From contig NZ_CP007014.1 of NCBI RefSeq assembly GCF_000452705.1, positions 4,527,501-4,591,500 on the forward strand: a stretch of 64,000 bases of DNA, written 5' to 3'. The notes below the pieces were generated by a model. That model did not search any database. It worked only from the letters and a program-made list of their open reading frames with translations, and had not been told where the DNA came from. The first letter of the stretch is position 1, and every line of letters begins with the position of its first letter. Origin of the DNA: Pseudomonas syringae CC1557 (GTDB taxonomy: Bacteria; Pseudomonadota; Gammaproteobacteria; Pseudomonadales; Pseudomonadaceae). Below, one piece after another: positions 62,455 to 64,000 of this stretch. Made by a program: the position numbers and the translations under genes.

Positions 62455-64000
62455 TCAGAGCGTGGAGAGAAACGCGCTGTTGCTGTTTTGCCACTCGACG
62501 ATATCCAGACGCATACGCTTTTTATCGAGCTTGCCGACACTGGTCTTGGGAATTTCAGTAACAAGCGCGATCTGGCGGGGAATGGCCCATTTGTTGATGT
62601 GACCATTAACGACAAAAGGCATGAGGTGTTCCTTCAATTCAGTCGCGTCGAACGGATGGCCTTCGCGAATCACCAGCAAGGCAAACGGCCGCTCGCCCCA
62701 TTGCGGATCAGCGATACCGACCACAGCCACTTCGCGGACAGCAGGGTGGCGGCTGCACAGGTCTTCAAGCTCCAGTGACGAAATCCACTCACCACCGGTT
62801 TTGATGACATCCTTGATGCGGTCACGAATGTCGATGAACCCCATGTCGTCCAGAGTGGCCACATCGCCCGTATGCAGCCAGCCACCGGCCCACAATTCGG
62901 CGCCTTTCTCAGGCTCGCGAACATAGCTTTCGGTCAGCCAGGGCGCACGCAGCACCAGCTCGCCCTGGGTTTCGCCATCGGCTGGCAGAAAGTTGCCCTC
63001 CTGATCGATGATCGCCGCCTCGACCAGCATGCCGGGAACACCGGCCTTGATCCGGTAAGTGATGCGCTCGTCTTCGCTGCCGGCTTTCAGCTCTTCGTTG
63101 ATGTGCGCCACGGAAATCAGCGGCCCGGTTTCCGACATGCCATAGGCGGCGGTGAGCTGGATACCCCTGGCCTTGGCCGCCTGATAGAGGGTGCGAGTCA
63201 GGGCGCTGCCGCCAATGATGATTTTCCAGCCGCCGAAATCCGCATCCTGCGCCCCTTTGGCGTTAAGCAGCATTTGCAGGATGGTCGGCACGCAATGCGA
63301 GAAGGTCACCTTCTCCCGGCGCCACAACTCCACCAGCATCTCGGGCTCGTAACGGCCGGGATAAACCTGTTTGAGCCCGAGCATGGTGGCGGCATACGGA
63401 ATGCCCCAGGCATGCACATGAAACATTGGCGTGATGGGCATGTAGACGTCATCGGTGCCCAGCAGCCGGGTACTGTCAATGCACCCCATGATGGTCGCCA
63501 CGCCCAGGGTGTGCAGCACCAGTTGACGATGGGTGAAATAGACCCCTTTGGGGTTGCCGGTGGTGCCCGTGGTGTAGAACGTGGTCGCGACCGAATTTTC
63601 GTCGAAGTCCTCGAACGCGTATTCGGGGCTGGCGGCCGCCAGCAATTCTTCGTATTCGCCGATCAGATTGGGCAGCTCGGCAGTCTTTTCCGCCTGATCG
63701 GTCAGTAACAGGGTTTTCTCGACCGTAGTCAGGTGCCCGGACATGGCCTGATACAGGCCGACGAACTCGCTATTCACCAGTACAAAGCGGTCATCGGCAT
63801 GGTTGATGGTGTAGGCGATCTGTTCTGGAGACAGCCGGACGTTGACGGTGTGGATCACCGCGCCCAGCATCGGAATCGCAAACATGCATTCCAGATAGCG
63901 GTGGCTGTCCCAGTCCATGACGGCCACCGTATCCCCGGCCTTCACGCCTGCGGCGGTTAGCGCGTTGGCCAGGCGAGCGATACGTTCGTTGAGGGTCTGG
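62455..64000 (-). CDS. Medium/long-chain fatty acid-CoA ligase (5' end outside window)
   Basis: 515 codons are present; the frame stays open to the right edge (reading TLNERIARLANALTAAGVKA before GDTVAVMDWDSHRYLE), so the first ~40-50 residues are missing. The AMP-binding motif is TTFYTTGTTGNPKGVYFTHR, a second is AAYGMSETGPLISVA, and the C-terminal domain has GWLHTGDVATLDDMGFIDIR and RIKDVIKTGGEWISS. It activates fatty acids to acyl-CoA. It lies next to DUF1302/DUF1329 and the MalT-like gene, suggesting joint work on imported or surface lipids. Confidence 0.92.
   Translation of the reverse strand, partial: QTLNERIARLANALTAAGVKAGDTVAVMDWDSHRYLECMFAIPMLGAVIHTVNVRLSPEQIAYTINHADDRFVLVNSEFVGLYQAMSGHLTTVEKTLLLTDQAEKTAELPNLIGEYEELLAAASPEYAFEDFDENSVATTFYTTGTTGNPKGVYFTHRQLVLHTLGVATIMGCIDSTRLLGTDDVYMPITPMFHVHAWGIPYAATMLGLKQVYPGRYEPEMLVELWRREKVTFSHCVPTILQMLLNAKGAQDADFGGWKIIIGGSALTRTLYQAAKARGIQLTAAYGMSETGPLISVAHINEELKAGSEDERITYRIKAGVPGMLVEAAIIDQEGNFLPADGETQGELVLRAPWLTESYVREPEKGAELWAGGWLHTGDVATLDDMGFIDIRDRIKDVIKTGGEWISSLELEDLCSRHPAVREVAVVGIADPQWGERPFALLVIREGHPFDATELKEHLMPFVVNGHINKWAIPRQIALVTEIPKTSVGKLDKKRMRLDIVEWQNSNSAFLSTL

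Overview
The window looks like the chromosome of a Pseudomonas syringae-group bacterium. The evidence is GC-rich coding sequence, dense short intergenic gaps, and many Pseudomonas-type genes: PsiE, YebG, a HopJ-family gene, DUF3509, the folM-folE-folX pterin block, a rut uracil operon, and a MalT-like regulator beside DUF1329/DUF1302/acyl-CoA ligase. REP-like palindromes of the kind common in this group lie in three gaps. No rRNA, tRNA, CRISPR array or intact insertion sequence was seen.

Layout. 1-7.3 kb: a FUSC/outer-membrane-factor efflux pair with a divergent LysR gene, a 2-hydroxyacid dehydrogenase, and an EamA exporter divergent from an AraC regulator. 7.3-13.4 kb: a ferric-citrate fecI-fecR-fecA locus with a candidate Fur box, an HPF-like protein, and the decayed remains of a second fecI/fecR pair. 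13.4-15.5 kb: small proteins (DUF3509, a YXWGXW-like lipoprotein, PsiE, SOS-type YebG). 16.2-24.8 kb: a five-gene polysaccharide locus (wecB, a BcsB-like protein, nfrB with two tandem c-di-GMP-type MshEN modules, nfrA, and a TIM-barrel hydrolase-like protein). 25-29.2 kb: SirB1, then a lower-GC accessory patch with an orphan protein and a two-gene AbiE-like regulator/nucleotidyltransferase pair, then a flavodoxin. 29.4-36.6 kb: a weak PilZ-like protein, a monooxygenase-like membrane protein, the pterin cluster with DUF1244 and hopJ, trxB, cysZ and two orphans. 36.8-44.8 kb: a GT4 glycosyltransferase, an OYE reductase, glutathione peroxidase, SlyD, DUF3565, Pta, an acyltransferase, a three-copy repeat cluster and an OmpA lipoprotein. 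44.9-54.4 kb: a BMP-type nucleoside-class ABC transporter, rutR, and rutABCDF. 54.5-64 kb: an HD-GYP protein, then a MalT-like LuxR regulator, DUF1329, DUF1302 and a medium/long-chain acyl-CoA ligase cut by the right edge.

Main points of interest. (1) 16.2-24.8 kb resembles the E. coli c-di-GMP-controlled ManNAc-type glycan (N4 receptor) pathway, but carries its own UDP-GlcNAc 2-epimerase, a BcsB-like subunit and a hydrolase-like protein in one locus. (2) The rut operon and the adjacent ABC transporter have matching control regions: an identical 18-bp NtrC-like site, 5 bp, a RutR-like palindrome, then a GG-N10-GC sigma-54 promoter at near-equal distances. This ties the transporter to pyrimidine nitrogen scavenging. 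(3) A lower-GC AbiE-like pair sits behind a CTGT-N8-ACAG palindrome. Coordinates of sites were counted by hand and may be off by a base or two.
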